In this document: positions 1-6,350 of the stretch, one piece after another | Layout: each line of letters begins with the position of its first letter | Position numbering within the stretch: the stretch's first letter is position 1 | Assembly: GCA_023390485.1 (NCBI GenBank) | Contig: JAEWCT010000415.1 | Coordinates: 1-7,725, forward strand | DNA: 7,725 nucleotides | Source: Pseudomonadota bacterium | GTDB taxonomy: Bacteria > Pseudomonadota > Alphaproteobacteria > Rhizobiales > Hyphomicrobiaceae | Reading direction: 5' to 3' | Made by a program: the position numbers and the translations under genes | The notes under the pieces: model-generated | Told to the model about the DNA's origin: nothing | The model's input: the letters and a program-made list of their open reading frames with translations, nothing else | Databases searched by the model: none

Positions 1-287
1 GTCGATGTGGAAATGCAGCACATCAAATTCGGCGGCGCGCTTGGCGACCTGGTCCAGCATCATCACGTGATACGGCGTCATGTCCTTCACCGGGGATCGA
101 GGCGCAGCGCCATCTCCGAGCACGGCACGAGCTCTGCCGATGTGATCGAATCTCCGCTCGCGAACAGCGTGACCTCGTGTCCCTGATGCACGAGCTCTTC
201 CGTCAGATATGAGACGATACGCTCGGTGCCGCCGTAGAGACGCGGAGGGCAGCTTTCCGCAAGTGGAGCAATTTGAGCGATTTTCAT
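1..287 (-). pseudogene. Family 4 glycosyltransferase, N-terminal part, frameshifted and cut by window edge
   Basis: The N-terminus (MKIAQIAPL, then LYGGTERIVSYLTEEL and GHEVTLFASGDS) is the N-terminal Rossmann half of a GT-B family 4 glycosyltransferase, including the glycine-rich YGGTE loop. The reading frame hits a stop at 87-89 just after LRLDP. The next frame continues without interruption from 90 to position 1 with VKDMTPYHVMML and then EFDVLHFHID, which is the expected family continuation. One base therefore seems to be missing at the CCCCG run at 91-95 (minus strand). This is either a real disabling mutation or a sequencing/assembly error in a short homopolymer. The ATG at 287 is preferred over a TTG at 302 because a GGGGGCA stretch precedes it. 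It begins about 22 bp after the glgA stop on the same strand, so the two are probably co-transcribed. Donor and acceptor cannot be told from this fragment. Confidence 0.72.
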
Positions 288-309
288 GTTGCGTGCCCCC
301 AATGCCCTT

Positions 310-1719
310 CTAAATCGATGCCCGATAGAGATCCGCGTATGACTTGGCAGATTGGTTCCAACTAAACGCTTTGGCCATCGCAGCGCGGCGCATGTGGTCG
401 AGGCGATCCTTCATGCCAAAGGTCGAGAAAGCGCGGCAGAGGCTACCGAGGAAGCCGGGAGCGGATGGTTGGTCGAACAAAAATCCGGTCTCGCCATCCA
501 CGATGGTTTCGGCGAGACCGCCGGTGCGATGGCCGATCGGCAGCGACCCGAAGCGCTGGGCGTACATTTGGCTCAGCCCGCAGGGCTCGAAGCGCGAGGG
601 CATCAGCGTGAAGTCGCTGCCGGCGAAGATCCTTCGCGCTTCGGCGTCGTCGAACCCGATCTTCACTGCGATGGATCGCGGCGCCTGGGCCTGGGCCTGA
701 AGCAAGGCCTGCTCGAACTGCGGCTCGCCTTTGCCGGTGACGACGATCTGCCCGCCGGCGTCGATGATCGCTTGCGCGCTCTCGATGACGAGGTCGACGC
801 CCTTTTGATGAACCAGGCGGGCGACGAGTGCGAACAGTGGCCCTCGCGAGACGGCAAGACCGAACTGGTCCCTGACATCGTCGGCGTTCAGGCTGCGCTC
901 GGTCCAGTCACCTGCGCCGAATGGCTGGAGCAGCGACGGACAGGTCCGTGGATCCCAGCTTTCGTCGATCCCGTTCAGGATACCTGACAACTGGTTGCGG
1001 TCCGCGCGCTGACGCAGGAGCCCTTCGAGGCCGCAGCCGAACTCGGCGGTGGTGATTTCCCTTGCATAGGTCTGGCTGACCGTCGTCAGGTGCGAGGCAT
1101 AGACGAGGCCGGCCTTGATGAATGAGAGCTGGTTGTAGAATTCGACGCCATCGATCTTGAAACTCGCCTCGGGAATACCGAGGGGCGCCAGTGAACTCCG
1201 GTCGAAGACGCCCTGGTAGGCGAGATTGTGGATCGTGAACACCGTCGGAATGTGGGCGTAGTGCCATTCCAGATAGCCGGGGATCAGCGCACATTGCCAA
1301 TCGTTGGCGTGGACGAGGTGGGCGCACCATTCCTTGTCGATCAGTCCCCTGGCGAGCTGTGCTGCGGCATAGGAGAAGGTTGCGAACCTGACATTGTTAT
1401 CGCCCCAGTCAGCGCCGCGGTCGTCGGCATAGGGCGTGCCGTCGCGCTCGTACAATTCCTGACAGCGGACGACGTAGTAGGTCAAACCGTCCGCGGTATG
1501 TCCCAGGTCGATCTCGAACGCAGGCAGTGCGGCGAAGGGCTGGCATCGCCCCACGGGCTTGAGATCCTGCAAGCCGCGCAGAACCGCCGGATAGCCTGGG
1601 ATGATGACGCGTACGTCAGCAAAATCTCGTAAAGCGCGCGGCAGAGCCGCTGAAACTGCGGCCAAGCCGCCAACTTGAATGAAGTCTGATACTTCGGGCG
1701 TCGCGAACAGGATTCGCAT
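310..1719 (-). CDS. glgA: Glycogen synthase (ADP-glucose type, GT5)
   Basis: A complete GT5 glycogen synthase of 469 aa, close to the 477 aa of E. coli GlgA. It transfers glucose from ADP-glucose to the non-reducing end of alpha-1,4-glucan in the cytoplasm. Visible motifs are the N-terminal glycine loop QVGGLAAV (15-22), HANDWQ (137-142), TIHNLAYQG (162-170), GILNGID (246-252), RLVHQKG (301-307, with the phosphate-binding R301 and K306) and PSRFEPCGLSQMYA (374-387, with catalytic E378), followed by RTGGLAETI. The usual lysine of K-x-GGL, Lys15 in E. coli, is Gln15 here. An upstream ATG at 1794 adds 25 unrelated residues and lacks a ribosome binding site. The ATG at 1719 opens with the family-typical MRILFATPE and follows a weak GGCGGG. 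It is divergent from treZ and is followed by the glycosyltransferase. No clear promoter was found. Confidence 0.93.
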   Translation of the reverse strand: MRILFATPEVSDFIQVGGLAAVSAALPRALRDFADVRVIIPGYPAVLRGLQDLKPVGRCQPFAALPAFEIDLGHTADGLTYYVVRCQELYERDGTPYADDRGADWGDNNVRFATFSYAAAQLARGLIDKEWCAHLVHANDWQCALIPGYLEWHYAHIPTVFTIHNLAYQGVFDRSSLAPLGIPEASFKIDGVEFYNQLSFIKAGLVYASHLTTVSQTYAREITTAEFGCGLEGLLRQRADRNQLSGILNGIDESWDPRTCPSLLQPFGAGDWTERSLNADDVRDQFGLAVSRGPLFALVARLVHQKGVDLVIESAQAIIDAGGQIVVTGKGEPQFEQALLQAQAQAPRSIAVKIGFDDAEARRIFAGSDFTLMPSRFEPCGLSQMYAQRFGSLPIGHRTGGLAETIVDGETGFLFDQPSAPGFLGSLCRAFSTFGMKDRLDHMRRAAMAKAFSWNQSAKSYADLYRASI

Positions 1720-1855
1720 TATGCCCGCCGTTCCCAGTGGTCTACGCCAACCATCTTTTTGAATTCCAAATGCGCTTCCCCAGTGGAGCGCCATTCAGAA
1801 ATTCCGCGTCGCAGCGAAGGTTCCTAAAGCCCATAAGCGCCTGAGCTTTTTTTGA

Positions 1856-1875
1856 TTTGGTCCAAAAGTGTACAC
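1856..1875. promoter_or_regulatory. Two adjacent palindromes in the glgA-treZ divergent intergenic region
   Basis: TTTGGTCCAAA (1856-1866) is a perfect 11-bp palindrome, and GTGTACAC (1868-1875) is a perfect 8-bp palindrome one base later. They sit midway between the divergent starts of glgA (1719) and treZ (1998), just after a run of seven T at about 1847-1853. Position and symmetry suit a binding site for a dimeric regulator controlling one or both genes. No specific regulator can be named and no convincing sigma-70 promoter was found beside it. The rest of the 278-bp intergenic region shows no gene. Confidence 0.35.
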
Positions 1876-1932
1876 AACGCGGGATCGGCGCTCTCGCAAT
1901 CGCATGCCTCTCGTGAAGGGACTCGCTCGCGA

Positions 1933-1957
1933 GGAACGAATGCGGCAAGGCCAGCTT
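1933..1957 (+). promoter_or_regulatory. Weak EcfG-like promoter upstream of treZ
   Basis: GGAAC at 1933-1937 is followed after 16 bases by GCTT (1954-1957), against the EcfG consensus GGAAC-N16-CGTT. The -35 is exact and the two final T of the -10 are kept, but the first two -10 positions do not match. It ends 40 nt before the chosen treZ start. On its own it would be weak evidence. It gains some weight from the better copies before other rightward genes here, and from trehalose synthesis being a common general-stress target in alphaproteobacteria. Confidence 0.35.
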
Positions 1958-1997
1958 TCTCGTCCTCACGCATGCTTAAGCGATCGTAAAGCGGCTC

Positions 1998-3899
1998 ATG
2001 ATGCCCTCGCGCCTCGCCGACGCGTGCCGGATATCCGCGCATACGGGCGAAAGGCCAACGGATTTGCATCAGAAACTGGGAGCCGCCCGACAGGCCCGTC
2101 GCCACGGTCCACAGATCGTCGATCACGGGGTGGTCTTCAATCTCTGGGCGCCCACCGCCGGCTCGGTCGAGCTGTTGGAGGTCGGACGGCCGCCGCGCAG
2201 GATGCCGCGCGACGACGAGGGCTGGTATCAGCTGCTTAGCCCAACCGCGCATGCCGGCACGCGCTATCAGTTCAGGATCAATGGGGCTCTGGTCGTCCCC
2301 GATCCCGCCTCCTTCTTCCAGCCCGACGATGTCGGCGGGCCCAGCAAGGTGCTCGATACGTCGACGCTTCGAGACGCCATCCTCTATCCGGGCCGCCCCT
2401 GGGCCGAAGCCGTCATCTACGAACTTCACGTCGGCACTTTCAGCAATGAGGGGACGTATGCCGGTGTCGAGAAGAGATTGCCCTATCTGCGCGAGTTCGG
2501 AATCACCGCCATCGAGCTCATGCCGCTCAATGACGTTCCCGGGCGGCACAATTGGGGCTACGACGGCGTCCTTCTCAACGCACCTAACGCGCGTTACGGC
2601 AGTCCGCAGGATCTCAAGCGCTTGTTGCGGGCTGCGCACGCCCTCGACATCATGGTGTATTTGGACGTCGTCTATAACCATTTCGGTCCGCAGCTGAACT
2701 ATCTGCACAGTTACGCGGAAAGCTTCTTCACGACGCGCTACACCACGGGCTGGGGGCCCGCCGTCAACCTCGAGGGGCGCGATGGCGCATTCGTCCGCGA
2801 GTTCCTCATCGAGAACGCGCTGATGTGGCTGCGCGATTACGGCTTTGACGGGCTGCGCTTCGACGCGGTCCATGCTCTCAAGGATGATTCCGATCGGCAT
2901 TTCCTCGTCGAGCTTGCCGAGACCGTTCGGCACGAGCTGCCTGGGCGCCGCGTGCACCTCATGCTCGAGAACGAGGCTAACCAGGCGCATCTTCTTGGCC
3001 GCTCACAGGGGCAGGCGAAGCTTTACGATGCGCAATGGGCCGACGACTTCCACAATGCGCTGCACGTCCTGCTGACGGGCGAAGACGAGGGCTACTATCG
3101 CGCCTTTGCCGACAAGCCGCTCGAACATCTCGCCCGGTCCTTGACGCAGGGATTTTCGTATCAGGGCGAGATCTTTCCGCTTCACGACGCACCGCGGGGC
3201 GAGCCCAGTGATCATCTGCCGCCTGAAGCGACCATCTTCTTCGCGCAGAACCACGACCAGGTCGGCAATCGCGCGTTGGGGGAGCGCCTGTCCAGACTGG
3301 TCAGCCCCGAGAAGCTCGGCCAGGCGATGGCGCTGGTCTTGCTTAATCCTCACATCCCGATGCTGTTCATGGGCGAGGAGGCGGCTGTCGAAACGCCCTT
3401 CCTCTTTTTCGCGGACTGGACGGGTGAAGCTGCCGAGCTGACACGGGAAGGACGACGCAGGGAATTCGCCCATTTCAAATCTTTCTCGACGCCTGAAATG
3501 CGTGCTAAAATTCCAGACCCTTGCGACGCGAACACGTTTCAGGCTTCGAAGCTCGATTGGGCAAGCATCGATGGCTCTCCCGTCGGCCTGAAATTCCGCG
3601 CGCTGACAATTCGGCTACTCCGTATTCGCCGAGAGAGAGTCGTGCCGCTGATCAAGCGCGGGTTCGTTTGGGCCCGAAGTGAATTGCTGCGAGCGAGCAA
3701 CAGCACCCGGACCGGGGGCCTCGACGTCCGCTGGCGCACAGCGGACGGGGAGATCTTGCAGATCGTTGCGAGTTTCGCCGACCATGAATTGCCTATGCCG
3801 CAGCTCATCAGCGGCGACGAGTTATGGCGACTGCGCCCGGCAGACGCGGACGCACTCCTCCCGGACGATATCATCGTGCGACTGGGGCAGAAGGTCTGA
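1998..3899 (+). CDS. treZ: Malto-oligosyltrehalose trehalohydrolase (GH13)
   Basis: TreZ hydrolyses the alpha-1,4 bond next to the terminal trehalose unit of maltooligosyl-trehalose, releasing free trehalose, a cytoplasmic stress protectant. The 633-aa protein has an N-terminal beta domain (about 38-120, VFNLWAPTAGSVELL), a GH13 barrel (about 125-500) and a C-terminal beta domain. Visible motifs are YELHVGTF (141-148), ELMPLNDVPGRHNWGYDG (173-190), DVVYNHFGP (223-231), GLRFDAVHA with nucleophile D289, LENE with the probable acid/base E324, and NHDQVGNRALGERL with D420. This nucleophile, acid, aspartate arrangement and the FGP/GYDG signatures fit TreZ better than branching enzyme. The first 37 or so residues are poorly conserved in type. 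The ATG at 1998 has only a weak AAAGCGG before it, so the true start may be downstream, for example a TTG near residue 23. Its usual partner TreY is not in the window. Confidence 0.92.
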   Translation: MMPSRLADACRISAHTGERPTDLHQKLGAARQARRHGPQIVDHGVVFNLWAPTAGSVELLEVGRPPRRMPRDDEGWYQLLSPTAHAGTRYQFRINGALVVPDPASFFQPDDVGGPSKVLDTSTLRDAILYPGRPWAEAVIYELHVGTFSNEGTYAGVEKRLPYLREFGITAIELMPLNDVPGRHNWGYDGVLLNAPNARYGSPQDLKRLLRAAHALDIMVYLDVVYNHFGPQLNYLHSYAESFFTTRYTTGWGPAVNLEGRDGAFVREFLIENALMWLRDYGFDGLRFDAVHALKDDSDRHFLVELAETVRHELPGRRVHLMLENEANQAHLLGRSQGQAKLYDAQWADDFHNALHVLLTGEDEGYYRAFADKPLEHLARSLTQGFSYQGEIFPLHDAPRGEPSDHLPPEATIFFAQNHDQVGNRALGERLSRLVSPEKLGQAMALVLLNPHIPMLFMGEEAAVETPFLFFADWTGEAAELTREGRRREFAHFKSFSTPEMRAKIPDPCDANTFQASKLDWASIDGSPVGLKFRALTIRLLRIRRERVVPLIKRGFVWARSELLRASNSTRTGGLDVRWRTADGEILQIVASFADHELPMPQLISGDELWRLRPADADALLPDDIIVRLGQKV

Positions 3900-3909
3900 C
3901 CGCCGGCTA

Positions 3910-3934
3910 GGAACGCGGCAGGCCGCCCCTCGTT
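3910..3934 (+). promoter_or_regulatory. EcfG (general stress sigma) promoter of the SDR gene
   Basis: GGAAC (3910-3914) and CGTT (3931-3934) are separated by exactly 16 bases, an exact match to the alphaproteobacterial EcfG/PhyR-regulon promoter. The -10 ends 27 nt before the dehydrogenase ATG, leaving a short leader that still holds the GGAG at 3951-3954. It lies in the 62-bp gap after treZ, so the dehydrogenase need not depend on treZ transcription. Confidence 0.85.
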
Positions 3935-3961
3935 AGCGAGCAAAACTCCTGGAGCCAGCCC

Positions 3962-4819
3962 ATGACCGACTATCCCAAGCCGCCGTTCCCGTCACAGCAG
4001 CAACCAATGCCCGGGTCGACGAACGCAATGAAACCGCGTCCGGATCATGGCGAGGAAAGTTATAAGGGTGCGGGTCGTCTTGCCGGCAAGAAGGCCATCA
4101 TTACGGGCGGCGACAGCGGTATTGGCCGCGCGGTCGCGATTGCCTATGCCCGCGAGGGCGCGGATATCGTTATCGCCTATTTGAACGAGGATGAAGACGC
4201 TGCCGAAGTCAAGGCGCTGGTGGAGCGGGAAGGGCGCAAGGTCGTCCTCGTCCCCGGCGACCTCAGCCACCCCGAACATTGCCGCACCCTCGTGCAGCGG
4301 GCCGTCGATGAACTCGGCGGGATCGACATCCTCGTCAACAATGCGGCCCATCAAGCCACGTTCAAGGACATCGGAGATATCAGCGATGAAGAATGGCAGC
4401 GGACTTTCGCGGTGAACATCCACGCCATGTTCTATCTCACGAAGGCGGCCGTCCCGCACATGCCGCCGGGGGCCGCGATCGTGAACACGGCCTCCGTGAA
4501 CTCGGACATGCCGAACCCCAGTCTGCTCGCCTACGCGACGACCAAGGGCGCCATCCAGAACTTTACAGGCGGGCTCGCCCAGATGCTGGCCAAAAAGGGC
4601 ATCCGGGTCAACGCGGTAGCACCAGGTCCCATCTGGACGCCGCTCATTCCGTCGACCATGCCCGAGGAGTCAGTGAAGAACTTTGGTAAGCAGGTGCCGA
4701 TGCAGCGCGCCGGGCAGCCGGCCGAGCTCGCGACGGCCTATGTGATGCTGGCCGATCCGTTGTCGAGTTACACGTCGGGAGCGACGCTGGCCGTCACCGG
4801 CGGAAAACCGTTCATCTGA
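3962..4819 (+). CDS. SDR-family oxidoreductase, general stress protein 39 / YghA type
   Basis: A 285-aa classical short-chain dehydrogenase/reductase, NAD(P)-dependent and soluble. The cofactor loop is TGGDSGIG (48-55) and the structural NNAA is at 126-129. The catalytic residues are S178, Y191 and K195 (YATTK), with N152 in VNIHAMF completing the tetrad. The conserved PGPIWTPLIP loop follows at 221-230. The roughly 40-residue N-terminal extension with the QxPMPG...MKPRPDHGEESYKG pattern is specific to the subgroup of B. subtilis general stress protein 39 and E. coli YghA, so a stress role is likely. The substrate is unknown; a small aldehyde or ketone is a guess. The start is set by GGAG at 3951-3954, seven bases before the ATG. 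It has its own exact EcfG promoter, which agrees with the stress-protein subgroup. Confidence 0.93.
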   Translation: MTDYPKPPFPSQQQPMPGSTNAMKPRPDHGEESYKGAGRLAGKKAIITGGDSGIGRAVAIAYAREGADIVIAYLNEDEDAAEVKALVEREGRKVVLVPGDLSHPEHCRTLVQRAVDELGGIDILVNNAAHQATFKDIGDISDEEWQRTFAVNIHAMFYLTKAAVPHMPPGAAIVNTASVNSDMPNPSLLAYATTKGAIQNFTGGLAQMLAKKGIRVNAVAPGPIWTPLIPSTMPEESVKNFGKQVPMQRAGQPAELATAYVMLADPLSSYTSGATLAVTGGKPFI

Positions 4820-4912
4820 TCGAGCGGGAGTGTCGATCATAAACGCCGGCAGGCAAGACGATGGCCCGGCTGTCGGCATCCAGGACAGTCGACAAGTCGT
4901 GCGCGGCTGACG

Positions 4913-4993
4913 TCACAATGTGATGACGTAAACTGCAAAAGCGATCATCACGGCCAGACTCACGACGGCGATTCCGATCAGCAGCTTTCCCAT
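4913..4993 (-). CDS. 26-residue single-span membrane microprotein
   Basis: A very short leftward reading frame encodes MGKLLIGIAVVSL followed by AVMIAFAVYVITL, 26 aa in all. Apart from Lys3 it is almost wholly hydrophobic and would form one transmembrane helix. Support comes from context: a good GGAG ribosome binding site four bases before the ATG, and upstream of it an EcfG-like promoter on the same strand that overlaps the rightward promoter of the 70-aa gene. It converges with the dehydrogenase gene. No homologue is recognised. By analogy with other one-helix stress peptides it may act on a membrane protein or on the membrane itself, but that is inference. It could be chance, although ribosome site, start, clean hydrophobic composition and promoter all agree. 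Confidence 0.55.
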   Translation of the reverse strand: MGKLLIGIAVVSLAVMIAFAVYVITL

Positions 4994-5012
4994 GGTGCTC
5001 CACAACGTCCGG

Positions 5013-5037
5013 GGAACGTCAATGGAACGCCCGCGTT
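5013..5037 (+). promoter_or_regulatory. EcfG promoter of the 70-aa gene
   Basis: GGAAC (5013-5017), 16 bases, CGTT (5034-5037): exact match to the EcfG consensus. It lies 60 nt before the ATG at 5098. A second GGAAC at 5024-5028 has no -10 at a proper distance. Confidence 0.82.
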
Positions 5038-5040
5038 TCC
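5015..5040 (-). promoter_or_regulatory. Opposing EcfG-like promoter facing the 26-aa microprotein gene
   Basis: On the minus strand GGAAA (complement of 5036-5040) is followed after 17 bases by CGTT (complement of 5015-5018). That is one mismatch in the -35 of the EcfG consensus, with an allowed spacing. It points at the microprotein start, 21 nt away, and almost fully overlaps the rightward EcfG promoter, so one stretch would serve both strands. Confidence 0.5.
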
Positions 5041-5097
5041 GTTCCAATGAGGTCGCAGTCAAACGTCGCAGGACACTCCAGCATTGGCGGGCAGGTC

Positions 5098-5310
5098 ATG
5101 AAGGATTTTCCAAACGCCCAGTTCTCCCCGGAGGTCGTCCAACTCATGTCGATTGCTCTCGAAGGGGCCGTCGCGACCCTGCCGGAGCCGGTACATGCGC
5201 GCCACGTCAGCCTGCTTGCCGAATCCATCTTGCGGACCGCGAGCGCCGGCGAACGGGACGTCTCCGCCTTGCAGCGGATTGCCTTGCTGGAGCTGCAGCT
5301 GGCTCACTGA
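5098..5310 (+). CDS. Hypothetical 70-aa protein (EcfG-controlled)
   Basis: A small soluble protein of 70 aa beginning MKDFPNAQFSPEVVQLMS, with no signal peptide or membrane segment. The sequence looks all-helical: an amphipathic region with VVQLMSIALEGAVATL, a PEPVHARHVSLLAESILR segment, and a C-terminal LQRIALLELQLAH helix with heptad-like leucines that could mediate dimerisation. I know of no defined function; it resembles conserved short hypotheticals of Bradyrhizobium relatives. The ATG at 5098 is chosen over 5047 because of the preceding GGCGGGCAGG, and because the extra 17 residues (MRSQSNVAGHSS...) look non-coding. An exact EcfG promoter lies 60 nt upstream, so it is probably made under general stress. 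The 84-bp gap to the next gene holds another EcfG-like promoter, so it is likely transcribed by itself. Confidence 0.75.
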   Translation: MKDFPNAQFSPEVVQLMSIALEGAVATLPEPVHARHVSLLAESILRTASAGERDVSALQRIALLELQLAH

Positions 5311-5344
5311 TGCTGGGGCACGCCAGGCACCGAGCGATTCGACA

Positions 5345-5369
5345 GGAACGGGCTAGACGCAGAGCGGTT
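5345..5369 (+). promoter_or_regulatory. EcfG-like promoter of the 74-aa membrane protein gene
   Basis: GGAAC (5345-5349), 16 bases, GGTT (5366-5369): one mismatch in the -10 of GGAAC-N16-CGTT. It ends 25 nt before the ATG at 5395, leaving a leader that contains the ribosome binding site GGAGAG. The same GGTT variant recurs before the gene at 7643. Confidence 0.65.
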
Positions 5370-5394
5370 GCTTCAAACCAGCTGGAGAGTTTTC

Positions 5395-5619
5395 ATGGAT
5401 CTAAGAGAAGCCTCCGCAATGACCGAAGAATCCGGTCTTTCGGATGATGCCGCCGCCGAAAGCCTCTCGCCCGGGATCGCCGGCCGGCGAAAGGATCTGT
5501 CTGCAAAGGCCGCGCCAGCACGTCTTGCCGAACAGCTGCGGCAAACCGCGATCTCTGCACCGCTCCGGTCGCTGGCCGCAGCTTTCATCGTCGGCGTTCT
5601 GGTCGCGCGGCGACGCTAG
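5395..5619 (+). CDS. Small C-terminally anchored membrane protein, 74 aa
   Basis: The 74-aa protein has an acidic, flexible N-terminal part (MDLREASAMTEESGLSDDAA), a middle rich in Lys, Arg and Ala, and one C-terminal hydrophobic helix (APLRSLAAAFIVGVLVARRR) ending in three arginines. That tail resembles those of DUF883/ElaB-YqjD type inner-membrane stress proteins, although the N-terminal part is short and not clearly homologous. The arginines would keep the C-terminus in the cytoplasm. The start at 5395 is chosen because GGAGAG (5384-5389) is well spaced, and an upstream ATG or alternative start near 5368 would overlap the -10 of the EcfG-like promoter. It is followed after 42 bp by the coiled-coil gene, which has no visible promoter of its own, so the two may form an operon. 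Confidence 0.7.
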   Translation: MDLREASAMTEESGLSDDAAAESLSPGIAGRRKDLSAKAAPARLAEQLRQTAISAPLRSLAAAFIVGVLVARRR

Positions 5620-5638
5620 GCGGGACGGCGGACGGTCG

Positions 5639-5653
5639 GGATAAGCGCTATCC
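5639..5653. repeat. Short inverted repeat before the coiled-coil gene
   Basis: GGATA (5639-5643) and TATCC (5649-5653) flank AGCGC, ending eight bases before the ATG at 5662. It could be an operator or a small leader hairpin affecting translation of the coiled-coil gene. It is short enough to be chance. Confidence 0.25.
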
Positions 5654-5661
5654 AGACGGGC

Positions 5662-6273
5662 ATGGCGCGCAAGCTCAAGACCTTTCAGACCTCTCTTGGC
5701 TTCTATGATCTCGCGATTGCAGCACCGTCGATGAAGGCGGCGCTGGAGTCATGGGGCGCCGGGAGCAATCTGTTCCACCAGGGCTTGGCCAAAGAGACGG
5801 ACGATCCAGACATCGTCGCGGCAACCATGGCAAAGCCCGGCGTTGTGCTGAAGCGGGCGGCCGGCTCGAAGGGACGCTTTGCCGAGCAGTCGGGCATCCC
5901 GTCGCAATCAGCCGCCGACCTTGCCGGGCCCGAACCCAGGAAAAAGCTCAAGCCGAGCAAGCACCCGCCTGCGCAGATCAGCAAGAAGGCCGCGCGACAG
6001 GCGGCCATCGATTACGACAAGGAGCAGCAGCGGCGTGAAGCGCAAGGCCGGCGCGAGGCGGCCGCCCGGACCAAGGTCAGGGAACGGCAGGAGCGGGCGA
6101 TTGCAAAGGCACAGGCCGCGCTCGAGGTCGCCGAACGGGAGCACGAGGCGAAGTCAGATGCCATCGAAGCGGAGCGTGCCGCCGTCGAGGCGCGCGGGGC
6201 GGCGGAAGATGAGCGATGGGCCCGGCAGAAGGCCAAGCTGACGGCTGCCGTGCGGCGTGCGCAGGAGACCTAG
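5662..6273 (+). CDS. Basic coiled-coil protein, 203 aa (often labelled TolA-like)
   Basis: The N-terminal third (MARKLKTFQTSLGFYDLAIA, then PSMKAALESWGAGSNLFHQG and DPDIVAATMAKPGVVLKRA) is compact and looks like a conserved domain of rhizobial proteins. A proline- and lysine-rich linker follows (about 72-112). From about 115 to 200 the protein is a long charged helix dominated by Glu, Arg, Lys and Ala, with many EAE/RAA repeats, consistent with a coiled coil. Such proteins are often annotated as cell envelope biogenesis TolA because of this compositional similarity. There is no transmembrane N-terminus, so a true TolA role is doubtful. The ATG at 5662 has only a weak ACGGG before it. It lies 42 bp after the 74-aa gene and probably shares its stress promoter. 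Function is unknown; a DNA-associated or scaffold role is equally possible. Confidence 0.78.
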   Translation: MARKLKTFQTSLGFYDLAIAAPSMKAALESWGAGSNLFHQGLAKETDDPDIVAATMAKPGVVLKRAAGSKGRFAEQSGIPSQSAADLAGPEPRKKLKPSKHPPAQISKKAARQAAIDYDKEQQRREAQGRREAAARTKVRERQERAIAKAQAALEVAEREHEAKSDAIEAERAAVEARGAAEDERWARQKAKLTAAVRRAQET

Positions 6274-6350
6274 GGTCCTCTCGGCTATTCCGTCGAGCTC
6301 CAGGAAACTGAAGCGCGCAGATTTCTGCAATCAACTGGCTTGGAGCCTGC

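Noticed and set aside
352..987. 211-residue open frame on the plus strand opposite glgA
   Set aside because: It is the complement of conserved GlgA sequence including the FEPCG region, with no protein family features.
1720..1794. N-terminal extension of GlgA from an ATG at 1794
   Set aside because: The extra 25 residues do not resemble GT5 proteins and there is no ribosome binding site; the ATG at 1719 matches family starts.
1826..1853. AAAGC...GCTTT followed by a T-run, terminator-like on the plus strand
   Set aside because: The stem is weak (5 bp, long loop) and no rightward gene precedes it; it may only be an AT-rich part of the divergent promoter region.
1824..2990. 388-residue open frame on the minus strand opposite treZ
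   Set aside because: It lies opposite a gene with clear TreZ motifs, is a high-GC codon shadow, has no ribosome site and no recognisable domain.
3992..4459. 155-residue minus-strand frame opposite the dehydrogenase
   Set aside because: Shadow of the SDR gene, with no supported start.
4870..4888. CTGTC/GACAG inverted repeat between the dehydrogenase and the microprotein
   Set aside because: Only 5 bp of stem and no T-run, so a terminator call is not supported.
5908..6241. Several alternative frames across the coiled-coil gene
   Set aside because: Their arginine-, serine- and proline-rich composition is typical of off-frame reading of GC-rich DNA.
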